From Poecilobothrus nobilitatus (lineage: Eukaryota > Arthropoda > Insecta > Diptera > Dolichopodidae), in the NCBI GenBank assembly GCA_947095535.1, contig OX352772.1:273914636-273978635 (forward strand): DNA of 64,000 bases, in the 5' to 3' direction. This document shows positions 44,890-56,760 of this stretch, in pieces. Position numbers and translations under genes: made by a program. The notes beneath the pieces were generated by a model. That model had not been told where the DNA came from and did not search any database. It saw only the letters and a program-made list of their open reading frames with translations. Positions within the stretch are counted from its first letter, which is position 1, and each line of letters opens with the position of its first letter.

Positions 44890-46930
44890 GTAATTCTGGA
44901 GATGGATGTAGAATAAAGATGACTAATTTTGTTAAAAGTTCAAAATCATTTCTTCCGTACTCTATTGTGTTTCTAATCCATTAAAGATTTAGTATTTCCA
45001 GTTTGCCTCTAACACTATCGTTAAGTCTAAACTTGTTAGTAAGAGATTGGATAGAAATACTATTATTTCAAATATCAAAAGTAAAACATGAAGACAATAG
45101 TTGTCTACGAATTAAGTCTTCTAGTGTAACTAGGAAGATTAGCAAAATCGGAAGGATTATATTGATTTCTTAATGTAAATAAATGAAATTGCTTTTGAAC
45201 TGATTCGATTCTATTTGAATGAACTTGAAAGGCTTCTAGGATCGATCGAACTAGAGAACAATAGATAGATTTTGTCACAGCTATGTCACTGAATTCTTTA
45301 GCTCTTTCCTTAATGAAACCTAACATTTTATTAGCCTTTCAAATTAATTGGTCATAGTGAAGATTAAAATTAAGTTTATTATCGAGAAGAATTCCTAAAT
45401 CAGTAATGCTAAAAACCCTTTCCAAAATTACGTTATTTATTTTGTAGTTGTAGATCAAAGCAAACAAAATGTGAAGTATATTGCATAGATATTCCAAAAG
45501 ATCTGAAATAAATACGTTAAACAGAAGTGGGATGGCTTCCTAGATGGCTTCCTTGCGAAACACCGGAAGTAAACCATGGTTAATAGACATTTTGAGTTCT
45601 TTCTGAAAGATAAGAGTTAAGCCACTCAAGAAATGCACCCGAAATGACAAAAGTTGACAGTTTGTTTACCAAAGTAAGGCGATCTACACAATCGAAAGCT
45701 TTACTAAAATCATTGCATCAACTTGGTATCCTTTTTCAATTTGATTCTGGATTTCAGATGTAAAAACCATAAGGTTCGTTGTAGTGGAACGACCTATTCT
45801 AAAACCATGTTGTTGTTCATTGAGCTTTGCATTTATGATAGGAGTAATTCTATCAACGGTAATTTTTAAATAATTTCGGTATAGTGGAAAGGATTGCTAT
45901 ACCTCGATATTTTTCCACCGATGCTCTATCCCCTTTTTTAAAGATAGGGATTAAGTGGGAGGATTTCCACTCTTGTGGGAAATTTCCAATTGAAAGGACT
46001 TAATGAAGAGGGAAAAGTAGACTGAGAACAATCATAAAAAGATTGGGGGAATTTTTTATATCAAGGCTCAAAATTGCTTCAAGAATTTCACTTTCAGAAA
46101 GATACAAGTCTGTAATTAGTAAATTCGAGCTATTAGATAAAGAGTTAGCTGAAGTTGTAACTGATGCTGTTGGACGATAAACTTGTTGAAAATGCTCAGA
46201 AAAGAAGTTACAAATTTCTTTTGAGCAAGCAGAAACCAGATTGTCCTTAGATATCATTGAATTGGAAAACACAAATAATTTTTGTTTTGTGTTAACAATA
46301 TCAAAAAATTTTTTGGGATTAGTAACAAATTTGTTGCCAATATCACTGACATTGTTTTCATATGCTGCATTGCTTTTTTGTTTAAATTCGATAGCAAGTG
46401 GCCTATACATATTCAATAAGTCGTCGCATGGTACTTGGTAGTGTTTAAATTTCTTGTATATTTTATTGCACCGATTTCTCAAATTCCTAAGATCTCTATC
46501 TAACCATGGTTCTGTTGTTTTATGTTTTTGCGAATTTTAGGAACAAAGGCGTCTATAATTTGAAACAAATTTAAATAAAAGTTTAATTATTGAATTGCTA
46601 TTCAGCTGTTATACTAACAATTCGTCCCACATGAGTAATAACAAAACATTATTAATACTTTGATAGTCAGTGTTAAAAAAATCATATACAATCTCATTAT
46701 TGTAAAATGTGGTAAAGAGTGGAATAGAAGTGGAGAACTCGAAAATGATTGCGTTATGATGAGTAGTGTTAGTAAAAAGATTATCTGCCTCATCAGTGAG
46801 TTTAACCATCCTATGCATTCTAAAATGCAAGATCTAACCACTTTTTATTACTATTAGGATAACTAATAATTTGCTGTAGGTCGTTACCATATAATTCACT
46901 AATTAAACCAAAGTCAATTTGAACCAAAGT
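44890..46930 (-). pseudogene. LINE ORF2 (end of endonuclease and RT), inactive
   Basis: From right to left on the - strand: the end of an APE endonuclease (MHFRMHRMVKLTDEADNL, VYDFFNTDYQSINNVL), a linker with MRNRCNKIYKKFKHYQVPCD and NKFVTNPKKFFDIVNTKQ, RT fingers in broken frame (SVEKYRGIAILSTIPKLF, NEQQHGFRIGRSTTTNL), and the C-terminal block LGFIKERAKEFSDIAVTKSI, YCSLVRSILEAF, QVHSNRIESVQKQFHLFTLR. Motif style is Jockey/CR1-like. The catalytic YADD box is not recognisable. Numerous frame breaks. The 5' end is cut near 46930, where an unrelated RT piece on the + strand begins. Confidence 0.75.
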
Positions 46931-46944
46931 CAATTATTCGTATC

Positions 46945-47085
46945 GTCTATAATAAAAGAAAGAGAATTAAACATTTTTAAAAACACAATAAGCTGTGGTG
47001 AAGATGGTATTAGTATGAAAATAATCCAACTATGCATGGAAAATTTTTTATCTGATATTGTGAGTTTAACAAATCTGACAATAAA
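46945..47085 (+). pseudogene. RT scrap of a different LINE
   Basis: NIFKNTISCGEDGISMKIIQ and LCMENFLSDIVSLTN read like the (K)GPDGIxxxLIK block that opens LINE reverse transcriptases. Only this one block remains. Confidence 0.5.
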
Positions 47086-47224
47086 GACTTAAAATCCAGA
47101 AAATAAATAAAATAATATTTATTTATTTACTTAAGTCAAGCATTTGCCAAATTTGACTTTAGTCAATTACAATTAATAATGATACAATACGTAAACAAGG
47201 CAGAATGTAAACCAACGATTTTTA

Positions 47225-47935
47225 AAAGTGGACATTTCCAAAAGATAATACAAACTGCTTAGAATTGCGATTTGCACCAAAATTTTAAAATTTCATACAA
47301 TAAGGAAAAATTTGAAAATTGGACTTTTTTGCAATTTTAAGGAGTTGTAAGTCCGGAACCCTATATAATTAAGAAAACCGTTAAAACGTAAAAATATATT
47401 ACTGGAGCTTTAATTTTTATGTCTTACAGAAGAAAAATTTGTACAGGTGCCTGCCTAAGTTATAGGTGTTTAAAAATAGCAAATTTTTAATTTTTGAACC
47501 CTAATAGCTCATAAATAGGAGGTGGTCCGAAAAACTTTTCTGAGGAAACTTATGCTAATTTTAAAAGTTCTTTCTTTACTCAAAATCTCAAAACCCTATC
47601 TAAAAGCGTACCGGAGTTATGAAATAAGAAATATCATGCAAAATTTGGTTTTTACATAACGGTAAATTTAAATACTAAATTAAAAAAAAAAATGTATAAT
47701 TTCGATAGTGATTTACAAAGATAAAAAAAATTCCTGTCGAATGACGTTTTCAGATTGAAAAAATGCTAAGCAGAACATGAGATATTCGAATTTAAAAATA
47801 GAGCTTTTTCAAGGTTTGAGGGGCTGTAGCTCCGTAATGGCTACATGAAAAAGTTGTTGTATAACATTAATTCTTTTATGAGACCCATAGTCAACATATT
47901 TTTCTTTATTTTTACGGTGTACAAGTTTTGTAAAG
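47225..47935 (-). repeat. Family A fragment, inverted
   Basis: Contains reverse complements of family A blocks: TTTTTGAACCCTAATAGCTC, GGGGCTGTAGCTCCGTAATG, AAAAAGTTGTTGTATAACAT. Diverged and lacking ends. Confidence 0.6.
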
Positions 47936-48177
47936 AGACTTGTAAGGATAGGTGACAGATAAAATTTTTTTTGGAAATGTGCTAAAAATTGTTCTATAAT
48001 TTAAAATTAAGACTTAAATATCATTTAATTACTTTGAATAGTAATTTTTTAAACACAACTTTGCTTATGCTCATGTTTATGATTTTAGTATATTGATTTA
48101 CATTTATTTATCATTCAAAAGTGTTTTCAAACCTAAAACGTGTTCTTGTATTTATTGAATAATATACATAAGTATTA

Positions 48178-48896
48178 GGTCCGTATGTTCACATAAGTAT
48201 CAAAGCTCGGTATCGGTCAAAGCTCGGTATCAACTTTATGTTCACATCGGTGTTAAAAAAAATTTTAATACCGGTTTTGAGACCACAAGTACGTGCAGTT
48301 TTTTTTAATTCAAATGAAATTGCCATATTCTAAATTGACATTTCGTTTGAAAATAACAAAAAAATTCTAAATAAAATTTAAATTTTTTTATTGATTTCGT
48401 TTGTTTATAAATTTAAAAAATGTACATATTATATATAAATTTTTAAATTTATAAATTACATTAGTAGTTATAAATTAAAAAAATTATAACTAATAAATAT
48501 AATTTTTTTACCTAATTATATTTATTACTACATACCTAACTATATTTATAAATATGCCTAAATACATATGTCATTTATATTTTAAAATTAATAAAAAGTT
48601 AAAGTTAAGAAGATGGTTTTTTTTTTGAAAATACAAATACAAAATATTTTGTTTTTTGTATTTCAAATTTTGACGTTTAAATAACAACTGACAAACAACT
48701 AGTACAAAAATCATAAAATGGGTGCGTTCAATATGTTTTTGTATTAGTTTTTCGTTCAATTTTATCTCAATGTCAACATACGATTTCCAGTTTACAGCTG
48801 ATCAAGTCTCAAATGCTATTGAGACCGATCTGGTATTATCCGCTGTATTATACGTATATATGGTATTAGTATGAAAATATATGTGAACATACGGCC
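48178..48896. mobile_element. 719-base MITE with ~20-base terminal inverted repeats
   Basis: GGTCCGTATGTTCACATA at the left and TATGTGAACATACGGCC at the right are inverted repeats with a one-base gap. ATTA flanks both sides (48174-48177 and 48897-48900), a likely 4-base target duplication. No coding capacity. Near the left end GCTCGGTATCGGT (48205-48217) matches 13 of 13 bases in the right end of the hAT element (42764-42776). Confidence 0.75.
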
Positions 48897-49017
48897 ATTA
48901 TTGTGCTAAGTATGAATCAATGTGTTCATTAAATACTTGATTCTAAAGTGTTCATGTCAGTTAATTTAAAATGATCAATATATGGAGGCAATATTATTGG
49001 ATTAGACCAATTAAGAT

Positions 49018-49204
49018 TTCGGGGCCTCGGTGGCTTAATGTGTAAGAGTGTATACAATTCGCTGTGAACACACCGAGGGAGTGTGGATTCAACCCCACAC
49101 ACGTCGTAAGAGTTATTCTCTCTTACGACATTTACAGCCACGTCTGAACAGGAAAGGTTGTGTAATTTTCTGTCCACATTTATGTGGCAGAGAAATGCAT
49201 TAAA
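49018..49204 (+). repeat. tRNA-derived SINE, full-length copy
   Basis: GGGGCCTCGGTGGCTTAATG (box A region) and TGTGGATTCAACCCCACA (box B, in its stem) form a tRNA-like head. It is followed by a ~95-base body (CGTCGTAAGAG through TTATGTGGCAGAGAAATGCA) and an A-rich tail. The body recurs at 34019-34137 and the head at 16951-17012, so this is a family with at least three copies in the window. Confidence 0.75.
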
Positions 49205-49926
49205 AAAAATCAGCTGTCTCCACCACAGGACCGACCGCCACTACTTGAAAAGTACAATGCCAAAATTTATAGATTTTTTACATAATAATTTATATCAAAG
49301 CAAAATAACTTCTAATAATTTAACAATATTTTTTTTTATTCAATAACAATAATAAGCAATGAAATCGTAAAAATATATGTATGGGCATTCATTCATACAT
49401 CCATTTACATTATTATGTAATGTAGGTACATGATATTTTTTTTCATTCAAAAATAGTAGAAGTAGAATATATTAAAATCTGTAAACAAATACAAAACAAA
49501 CATAAGATTAATATTGAATCTGATAATAAAAATTTTGCCGTTTTAATTTTATGTCATCAACAAAAGAATAATATGCATAGATATAAGCACATACATATGT
49601 ATATACATTTTTAGAGATATAAAAAAAAACTAAAAAAAATTGTTCATATAAATTCATATGTATGAAATTTGAACTTGGAAAAAAAATTAAATAAAAGTTA
49701 AAGTTAGTCAGATCAAAAAATGTTCTATGGCAAAGTTGTTGCTCTTTACTTGTGTAACAACTTTTTTTAAATAATTTTTCTCATAAAATTCTGTTACGAA
49801 ATATTCCGATTTACTCCAAAAACTTATCAATCCGAGATATTTACGTCAAAACCTTAAATATGAAATTACAAAAAATTCCGCTCAGTCGTTTAAACTGTAC
49901 AAGTCCTCACAGACATACCCACAGCA

Positions 49927-50004
<78 letters not shown>

Positions 50005-50131
50005 GCCATCATGCTAAAAAAAAATTTACAGCCTTCTCCACACCGAAGTAGTGCATATTTGTCTCGGTTACAAATTTTTAGTATGAAAACAATACCTACC
50101 ACATAATTGTATGCGGTCGGTAAAAAAGAAA
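49205..50131 (-). repeat. Family C repeat, copy 2, with a long CA microsatellite
   Basis: Inverted relative to 60335-61257. Subterminal repeats ACCGACCGC (49230-49238) and GCGGTCGGT (50113-50121). The (CA) run spans about 49931-50000, roughly 35 units, and lies where copy 3 has only a short TG run. Open frames in this run are artefacts. Homology extends to the T/A-rich edges beyond the inverted repeats. Confidence 0.75.
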
Positions 50132-50144
50132 AAATTGCCGAAAT

Positions 50145-50340
50145 TTTTTTGTATTGCCTCTATTTTTTCGCTATGGTGCTGTTAATGTGATGACCATACT
50201 TGGTTTGCATATTCTCGAATTGGGCGGACTAATGTTGTATTCAAGAATTTTGTAATGTATAGGTCATTAAATCCCCTTGACCGTGTCCTTTAAGAGCCCA
50301 GAAATAAACCTAGTTTGCTTTATTTATGATTTTATTTATA
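50145..50340 (-). pseudogene. LINE RT C-terminal scrap
   Basis: TTLVRPIREYANQVWSSH and KKIEAIQKNFGNF match the LVRPILEYANQVWSP...IEAIQK block common downstream of LINE RT. Preceded by NKANLGLF. No other part of the element is attached on this strand. Confidence 0.6.
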
Positions 50341-50579
50341 TATATCTTAAAAGTTAGTTAGTATAAAAGAAATGGAGATAAAACATAATATGTGCTAATT
50401 TCAGATCAATTAATGTTCCACCAATATTTAGTAAAACTCAAGAACTTTTATAAACTAATAACTTTTAAATCATCTACAAAAAGCGAACTTGTTTAGTAGC
50501 ATACAAAAAGAATTTACAAAAAAATTCGAGCATAAATGCTGTTTTTTTTTATGTTATAACGGTGGTACAGAATAATATT

Positions 50580-50725
50580 AACAAAGAAAAAAAGTAGGTT
50601 TGGCATTTTTTGACTTAGCCAAGGTTAATTTATAGATAAAAACATTCTACTTAGAATATTGCATGAATGTGGAGTTAAAGAAAAAGAATACAGGGGTGGA
50701 AGCACTGCTTTTAGTGTTACACTTT
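50580..50725 (+). pseudogene. LINE RT palm scrap
   Basis: VGLAFFDLAKVNL followed, after a frame change, by DKNILLRILHECGVKEKEYRG resembles FLDLSKAFDTVNHxILLxxLxxxGV. Opposite strand to the scrap on its left, so the two are separate insertions. Confidence 0.5.
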
Positions 50726-51244
50726 TCGAGCGTCAGAACATTTGGTTGTAGCATGTAACTTGATACGCTAAAATCAGCGAAACAACTTAAGTGCTACCAT
50801 TTCTATTATGTTCTAATCTCGATTTCTTTTTTTTTATATTTTTAAATTATAATTTTGGTCTTTGTCATCATTATCGCATGCATCATTTGTCAAAATAATT
50901 CATAAAAATATATACATACTTATATAGTAATGCTTAAAAAAGTTTAGGTAAACCTTTATAAGAAAAACTTTATATAAGCAACAAAACCTTGCATTTTTCG
51001 ATGTGCTTAGTAATATAGTAGAAGAGCTTATAGCACAAAATTTGAAGATACCATGTTTCGTTTTTACCTCAACCGCTCATACTAAACCATCATTTCATGG
51101 AAAAATATTTGTTATTCTACCCAAACCCCATTTACTAGAAGTTAAATTATCCTAAATTACTAAGGCCATAGTATTTAATTTTATATTCTCTTGTTTATTA
51201 AACCACTTTGAACGTTGTTGTAGCATATGTAAGTATTCCAAATG
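50726..51244. other. Mostly unrecognised, with a 37-base copy of the transposase-like gene's start
   Basis: 51007-51048 (AATATAGTAGAAGAGCTTAT onward) is almost identical to 55468-55505. Otherwise no feature; it may include the 3' LTR of the BEL/Pao element, which I could not delimit. Confidence 0.4.
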
Positions 51245-53637
51245 TCATCTTAACCAAAGGTGTTGGTAAATTTTAGCTACACGTTGCCATCTTGATAACA
51301 AGTTTTCGTTTTTGTAGAATATTTGTTTGTCATTTGCAAAGGTTGGTTCGGCAAGATTGATCAATGAGCCACCAACTAGAAAATGAGCAGGTGTTAATGC
51401 ATTGAGGTCATTCGGATCATTTAATATTGGGCATAGTGGCCTGGAATGTACGATGCTTTCAATTTGAGTTAGTAGAGTTTGCAATTCTTCATATGTAAGT
51501 GGTGGAACTTTCCCACAGACCACCGAAGTGTGGCGATCTGGGAGGTATAGCAATGCCAGCAATGGGAGGTATGTCAGAGCAATATTTGTTAATTTCGGAT
51601 TTAGTTTGTTGTAATTCAAATAATTTCTTCAACTCATGAAGTTTTTTGTTAGCGCCAATGAAGTAAGTTGCGTTATCAGATGCTATTATCGCCGGTTTGT
51701 CTCTACGTGCTATGAATCGTTTTAAAGCAGCTAAAAACGCATCTGTAGATAAGTTTGAAACTACTTCAAGATGTAAGACTTTAGTGGAAAAGCAAACAAA
51801 TACACAGCCATATGCTTTCACTGGAGGACGTCCTCTAATTAGTTGTGTTATCCAAAAGGACCAAAAAAATGTATGCAAAAATGCGCGATAAGGTTGATCG
51901 CGCTCCTCAGGTAGGTTGCCCATAAGCTGCTCTATTGTCCGCGGTCGATATCGAAAACATCTGACGTAATTGAAAACAATATTTTCTAATAAGCTTTTCC
52001 CTGACATCGGCCAAAATCTTGTACGAATTATTGAAAGTAATTTCTGACCTCCAACATGAAAGTTTTTTATGTGATAATATTCCATTAAAACTTTCGTAAT
52101 TTGATGTTTGGGTAAAATCATTTGGTGTATTTCATCAAAATTCAAGCTAGCGTTTTTTGAGATGAAATGAATCTGTGATCCGGAATCAAGAAGTGCGCGA
52201 CAAGTATGAAAGGAGTTATAATTATCTTGAATTTTTAGAAGTGCAGTAGCTAAAAATACTTGATTACTACCAGACAAACTATATAATGCAGACAAATTTG
52301 GTGAATCCTGCTGCTTTTGAGCTGCATTTGAAATTGTAGACGAATTTTGTGTGTTGTCAACTGGTGCTTTATACATATGTAATAGTGAATGATGTTTGGT
52401 GCAACATACTCTACATCTGCTAGAATTGCAGTCCGTAGCTTTATGGTTGGGACTTAAACAGTTGATACAAAGGCCTAGACGTTTTGACTCATTATATTTC
52501 TGTACAGGACTCAATTTACTAAAATTAGGACAATTTTGTATATAGTGATCTTTACTTGTGCATATTTTGTTTATTTGATACATTGACATTGATAATTTTA
52601 TTAGTAGTAGTTAAAGCTGTTTTATTTAAGTTATTATTATTTCTTTTAAAACTGTTTAACGTACCTGAGTTTTGATTTTTAATGTGTACCTGTTTGGAAA
52701 GACCTTCAATTTGTGCGATATTTTCCATAAGTTGACATCTTCGTTCTAGAAACGTATACATTTCTTGCCAAGTAGGTATTCTATTTGTCGTTAATGTTTC
52801 TTCCCATTTTGTAGCTGATGTAGTATCAATTTTTAAACGCATGGTAAATTAAAATTCCGTTGGTTAAATCTGTGTTAGTTCCCAAGATTTTTAAAGCCTC
52901 TAAGTGACAATTGATATTGTCTAAAAAATCTCTAAGAGTTGTAGATTTATCCATACGGCTAGTTGTTGAAACACTGCTAATTTGAAATATTTCACGTATG
53001 TGATCCTGAAAATGTAGTCTTTTATTATCAAACCTTTCTTTTAACTTTTTGATGGTAACTTGATAATTTATCTCATTAAAATCAAGGCCATCTATAACTC
53101 TGGCCGCTTTGTCAACTAAACAATTTTTGAGATGCTGATATTTTTCAATTACTGTCAAATCATTGTCTTCGTCCACCAGAGTTTTTAATATAGCAAAAAA
53201 TTTATTCCATACAGAATATTTACCAGTAAATTTGGATAATTCAAGTTTTGGTAATCGAGAGTTTTTACCACCTTTGGATAAATTTAACAATGAACTCTCC
53301 GGTTGAGTAATACTAATATTGCTGACGTCAGTTGAAGTTGAACGAATTTTTAACTCTTTAACTAGCTTCAAAAGCGTAGATTTTAAATTCAAATAGGTTT
53401 CCGTAAAGGATTTTCTTGTTGTATCTTCTGGTGAAACTACTTCCTCTAAACCTTCGACTTCAGTTTGAAAGGTATCGAATTTTAAATATAAAGATTCAAG
53501 ATATTTTAATCTAGGTTCAACATCTTCGACAGTGGACTCGATAACGTTAATTTTTTCAATTAATTTCTGAAGAGCACCTAGCGCTCTTATTGCAGTATCT
53601 CTATATACTTTAAAGTTTTTAATTCCTCAGCGGGCAT
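51245..53637 (-). pseudogene. BEL/Pao LTR retrotransposon: Gag, protease and integrase, RT deleted
   Basis: Reading leftwards from ATG at 53635-53637: a Gag with a coiled N-terminus (one early frameshift) and a capsid-like block (SRLPKLELSKFTGKYSVWNK), then CCHC-type knuckles (LCINCLSPNHKATDC and CRVCCTKHH). A retropepsin motif CRALLDSGSQIHFISK follows. Only about 20 residues later the sequence enters the integrase zinc and core regions (VGGQKLLSIIRTRFWPMSGK, LMGNLPEERDQPYRAF, then VCFSTKVLHLEVVSNLSTDA, PAIIASDNATYF, PPRSPHFGGLWE). The whole RT and RNase H are missing, yet protease and integrase share one 366-codon open frame (51489-52589). The integrase C-terminus is in another frame (LTYEELQTLLTQIESIVHSR, LTPAHFLVGGSL). 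LTRs were not identified. Confidence 0.85.
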
Positions 53638-54289
53638 AATTTATTTTAATTTTATATATCAAATATAAAATAATATATGGATATTTATATATCAAATTAA
53701 ATTGTAAAAATTGTACCTTCAACTTTTATTTTTATTTTGATTATTTTATTTTAGCAACAAAAACTCCTGTTTAAATGTGCAAAAAAAAAAACTCAACCTT
53801 TTTATATTATTTTGAATGCCAGATACACCACGTTGTATGGCGTTCTTAATTTGGTATTGATACCACAAATTAACTTAAATTAAAATTATTTTGAAAATTT
53901 CAAAAATATATCAAACATTGGGGCCCTGTAGGCTGTAGCTGGGGTGTAAGTATATTTTACCGTGACACTAAATTACAAAAAATTCGTATGGGATACAAAA
54001 GTTATTGATTCCATTACAAAACAAAAAAAATCATGATTCTAAACATACATATGTATGTATGTTATATTATGTTAATGTAGATTTTGTAATAGCAAAATTA
54101 CATCCAAATTTGTACTTGTATTCAAAACTTAACGGAATGCCATAATACATAGTGTGTGGCTGAAAACTACTAAATTATAATTATAGATTCCAATTCAAAT
54201 TAATTTAAATTCCAATATTTAAACTAATTCTATGCAAAAATTTAGTCTTCTAATATTATTAATTATTTTAAACTCCAGCTAAAGCAACC
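53638..54289. other. Upstream region of the BEL/Pao element, LTR not resolved
   Basis: AT-rich. A less AT-rich stretch at 53910-53975 (CATTGGGGCCCTGTAGGCTG onward) might be near a primer-binding site, but I cannot pair it with a tRNA. Confidence 0.3.
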
Positions 54290-55240
54290 ATTAAAAAATT
54301 AAAATTTTTAATAACTACAGATAATATAGGATATTCGAATTCCAAAAAAAATACATACAGTATACGATGCAAAATTTTAATTTTATGAAAAGTTATAAAT
54401 TTAAAATTATGTATTCGGAGGATTATAGTAATATGCGATGTTAAATTTAGTTTTGTATTATTTTAAATTTCAGCCACAATTAAAATTAATTTTGATAACT
54501 ACTGCAGTATGTATGATGTACAGTTGTGTATGATAATGCAATTTCGAAAAATTCAACAATGTACGATGCAAAATTTAGTAATATTACAGAACAAATATAA
54601 ATCAATTTTTTTTTGAAAAATTACAACTGTTAAATCTAGTTTTATGTAATTTTAAATTTCGGCACAAAATAAAAAATTAATTTTGATAGCTATACTGTAG
54701 TATGTATGATGTACAGTTTTGTATGATAATCCAATTTCAAAAAATACAACAATGTATGATGCAAAATTTAGTAATTATTCCAGCACAAAAAAAATTTGAG
54801 AAATTACAACAATTTATATGATGAAAAATTAAATTTTCTTTTATTACAAATTATTCCAAATTGCTGGTGTAGCAAAGAATTAAAATGAAAATTACCTTTA
54901 ATAATCACAGAAGTATATACGATGTACAGTTGTGTATGATATTGTAATTTCCAAAAATCCAACAGCACAGGATGCAAAATTTAAATTTCTTGTATTATTT
55001 TGAATTTCAGCAAAATTTATTAAAGATGTTTTACAGCAGTATACGATGTAACTTTCAGGTAGCAATATAATATGGTGTATAATTGGGTATGATATTATAT
55101 TCCAATTTTAAAAAAATACAGCAGTACAGCTTAGGTAATGTTCTAGAAGTTTCCACCTAATTTCCTTTTAAGTTGTGTATGATCATCCAATTTCAAAAAT
55201 ACAGCTAACAATAGTACAGTATTTGTGATGTTCTAGCAGT
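54290..55240. repeat. Degenerate tandem repeat, period about 190-210 bases
   Basis: GTATGATGTACAGTTGTGTA and related words recur near 54511, 54703, 54916 and 55035-55075, each followed by ATAATNCAATTTCNAAAAA and ACAATGTATGATGCAAAATT. Roughly five diverged units. The array lies upstream of the BEL/Pao coding region and could be part of its leader or an independent satellite. Confidence 0.6.
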
Positions 55241-55466
55241 TTCCACGTGTTCTTTTATTTTTGGGGATCATGTCCCTGCTCGGGCCCAGTTTTTTATGGA
55301 GGAATTTAGGCTTTTCTAAATCCCCTTTTTCTTCAATGTTTGAAATTCCAATAAAAGCGGAGTTGAATACATTTATTTTTCATTTATACATTTTTTATTC
55401 ATTTTAACTTATATACTATTAAACTATTAAATTTGGTGTGTGTAAAAATATTATTTTGATAATTAT
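55241..55466. other. Spacer
   Basis: A less AT-rich stretch at 55240-55340 without coding signal. Nothing assigned. Confidence 0.35.
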
Positions 55467-56400
55467 TATAGTAATATAGTAGAAAAGCTTATAGCACAAA
55501 ATTTGAATTTGAAGATGACAACGGAGAATTCTGCCAATTATTTAACGGTTAAAATGATCGAAGTGAAGCAGCTGAAAGTGAAGATTTTTCACCTGATCCC
55601 TCGGAATACATTCCTTCTGAACTTTCTAAAACGGAAATGAAAACTAAAAAGAAAGTGAAAAACACATTCAGGGTAGGTAAGCTCAGGGAAAATGTTATAC
55701 AAGTTGGGTGAACTCCGTCTTCCGCAACAAATTAAATGTGGTTATTTCTTGTTTACCAAAAAATGCTACCAAAAATTTGAAGATGTGACCCAAAAACAAC
55801 TGTTTGAAAAATTTTATGGATTAGGAAACTATGATGATCAATATATCAATATTTTTTTTTATTTTTTCTCTAATTAAGGTAATCTATCAAAATATGTTCT
55901 ATTATTCTCTGTTAGCTAAAAATATTGCAATTAGGTTGAAGTCATAAATCGCCAATATAGTTCCTACGAAAGTAAACCAAAAAAATTTTACTAGACATTA
56001 TTACCTATTAAGTATTGATAAAGAAGTTTGTAAAATCTTCTTCTAAAAGGTACTACAAATTTCGGATGCGAAAATTGATAAAATTCTAAAACATAAACCA
56101 AATATAACCATTCCCAAAGACATGCGTGGGCGCCATGATTTATTCAATAAAACTTTTTTTAAATTGATGAAATATGCGAAAGGACGAAGAACTTGTAATG
56201 TCTCAGATAACTGTGGTGGCCAAAATCGAATTTTAAAATTGTGTCTGTTTTGCCTTTTCTTTACACAAAGCGATGAAGACACAATAAATAATATTCAGCA
56301 TTTTTTATGACTAGCTGACTTTGAATGGCGATTTTTGCCATGTGATTTAGATTTTGGCGTTATAGAAAAAAAAAATATTACAAATATATTTTGGGTCTCA
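55467..56400 (+). pseudogene. Transposase-like gene with SDNCGGQN motif, broken
   Basis: Frames in order give an acidic N-terminus (DDNGEFCQLF, ESEDFSPDPSEYIPSELS) and a cysteine segment (KCGYFLFTKKCYQKFEDVTQ, FEKFYGLGNYDDQ). After a gap come TIPKDMRGRHDLFNKT, VSDNCGGQNRILKLCLFCLF and, in a further frame, WRFLPCDLDFGVIEKKN. This combination (CxxKC...F-x-W/YxLG, RGRH-, SDNCxGQN and PCDRDFGxIEK) belongs to a family of uncharacterised transposon-derived genes common in insects. The SDN aspartate and the CDxDF box are thought to lie in a DDE-type core (family knowledge, from memory). At least three frameshifts and a missing middle part. Stop TGA at 56307. Confidence 0.65.
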
Positions 56401-56760
56401 CATTCCAGTAATTGGAATGGAACAGATAAAAAAAAAATCGTTTTCAAGTAATTAAATTGAAGAAAGAAATGTTTTTTTCAGTAGAATGTATGCAGAAACA
56501 GATCAGAAATAGGAAAATTAGTGAAACAGGGGAAAATGGTTTATTTAAAATCAGTCATTATACGATTCTCATCGAATGACTTCGAGTGTGATTATAGTAA
56601 TAAAAAAAATTAAAAATATTCGGAATATTGATAAACTAAATAATATTAAAAATAAATATAAATTTGATACATTAATCATAAAATAAAAAAAAAATAAAAA
56701 ATAAATTTAATTTTGGTTTTATGGTAGACAATATAAATGATAAAAAAATTAGAATACTAC
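56401..56760. other. AT-rich spacer, possible 5' leader of the next LINE
   Basis: Homopolymer A runs. Nothing coding. Confidence 0.35.

Noticed and set aside
49860..50102. Two open frames of His/Thr or Cys/Val repeats
   Set aside because: They translate the CA/TG microsatellite.
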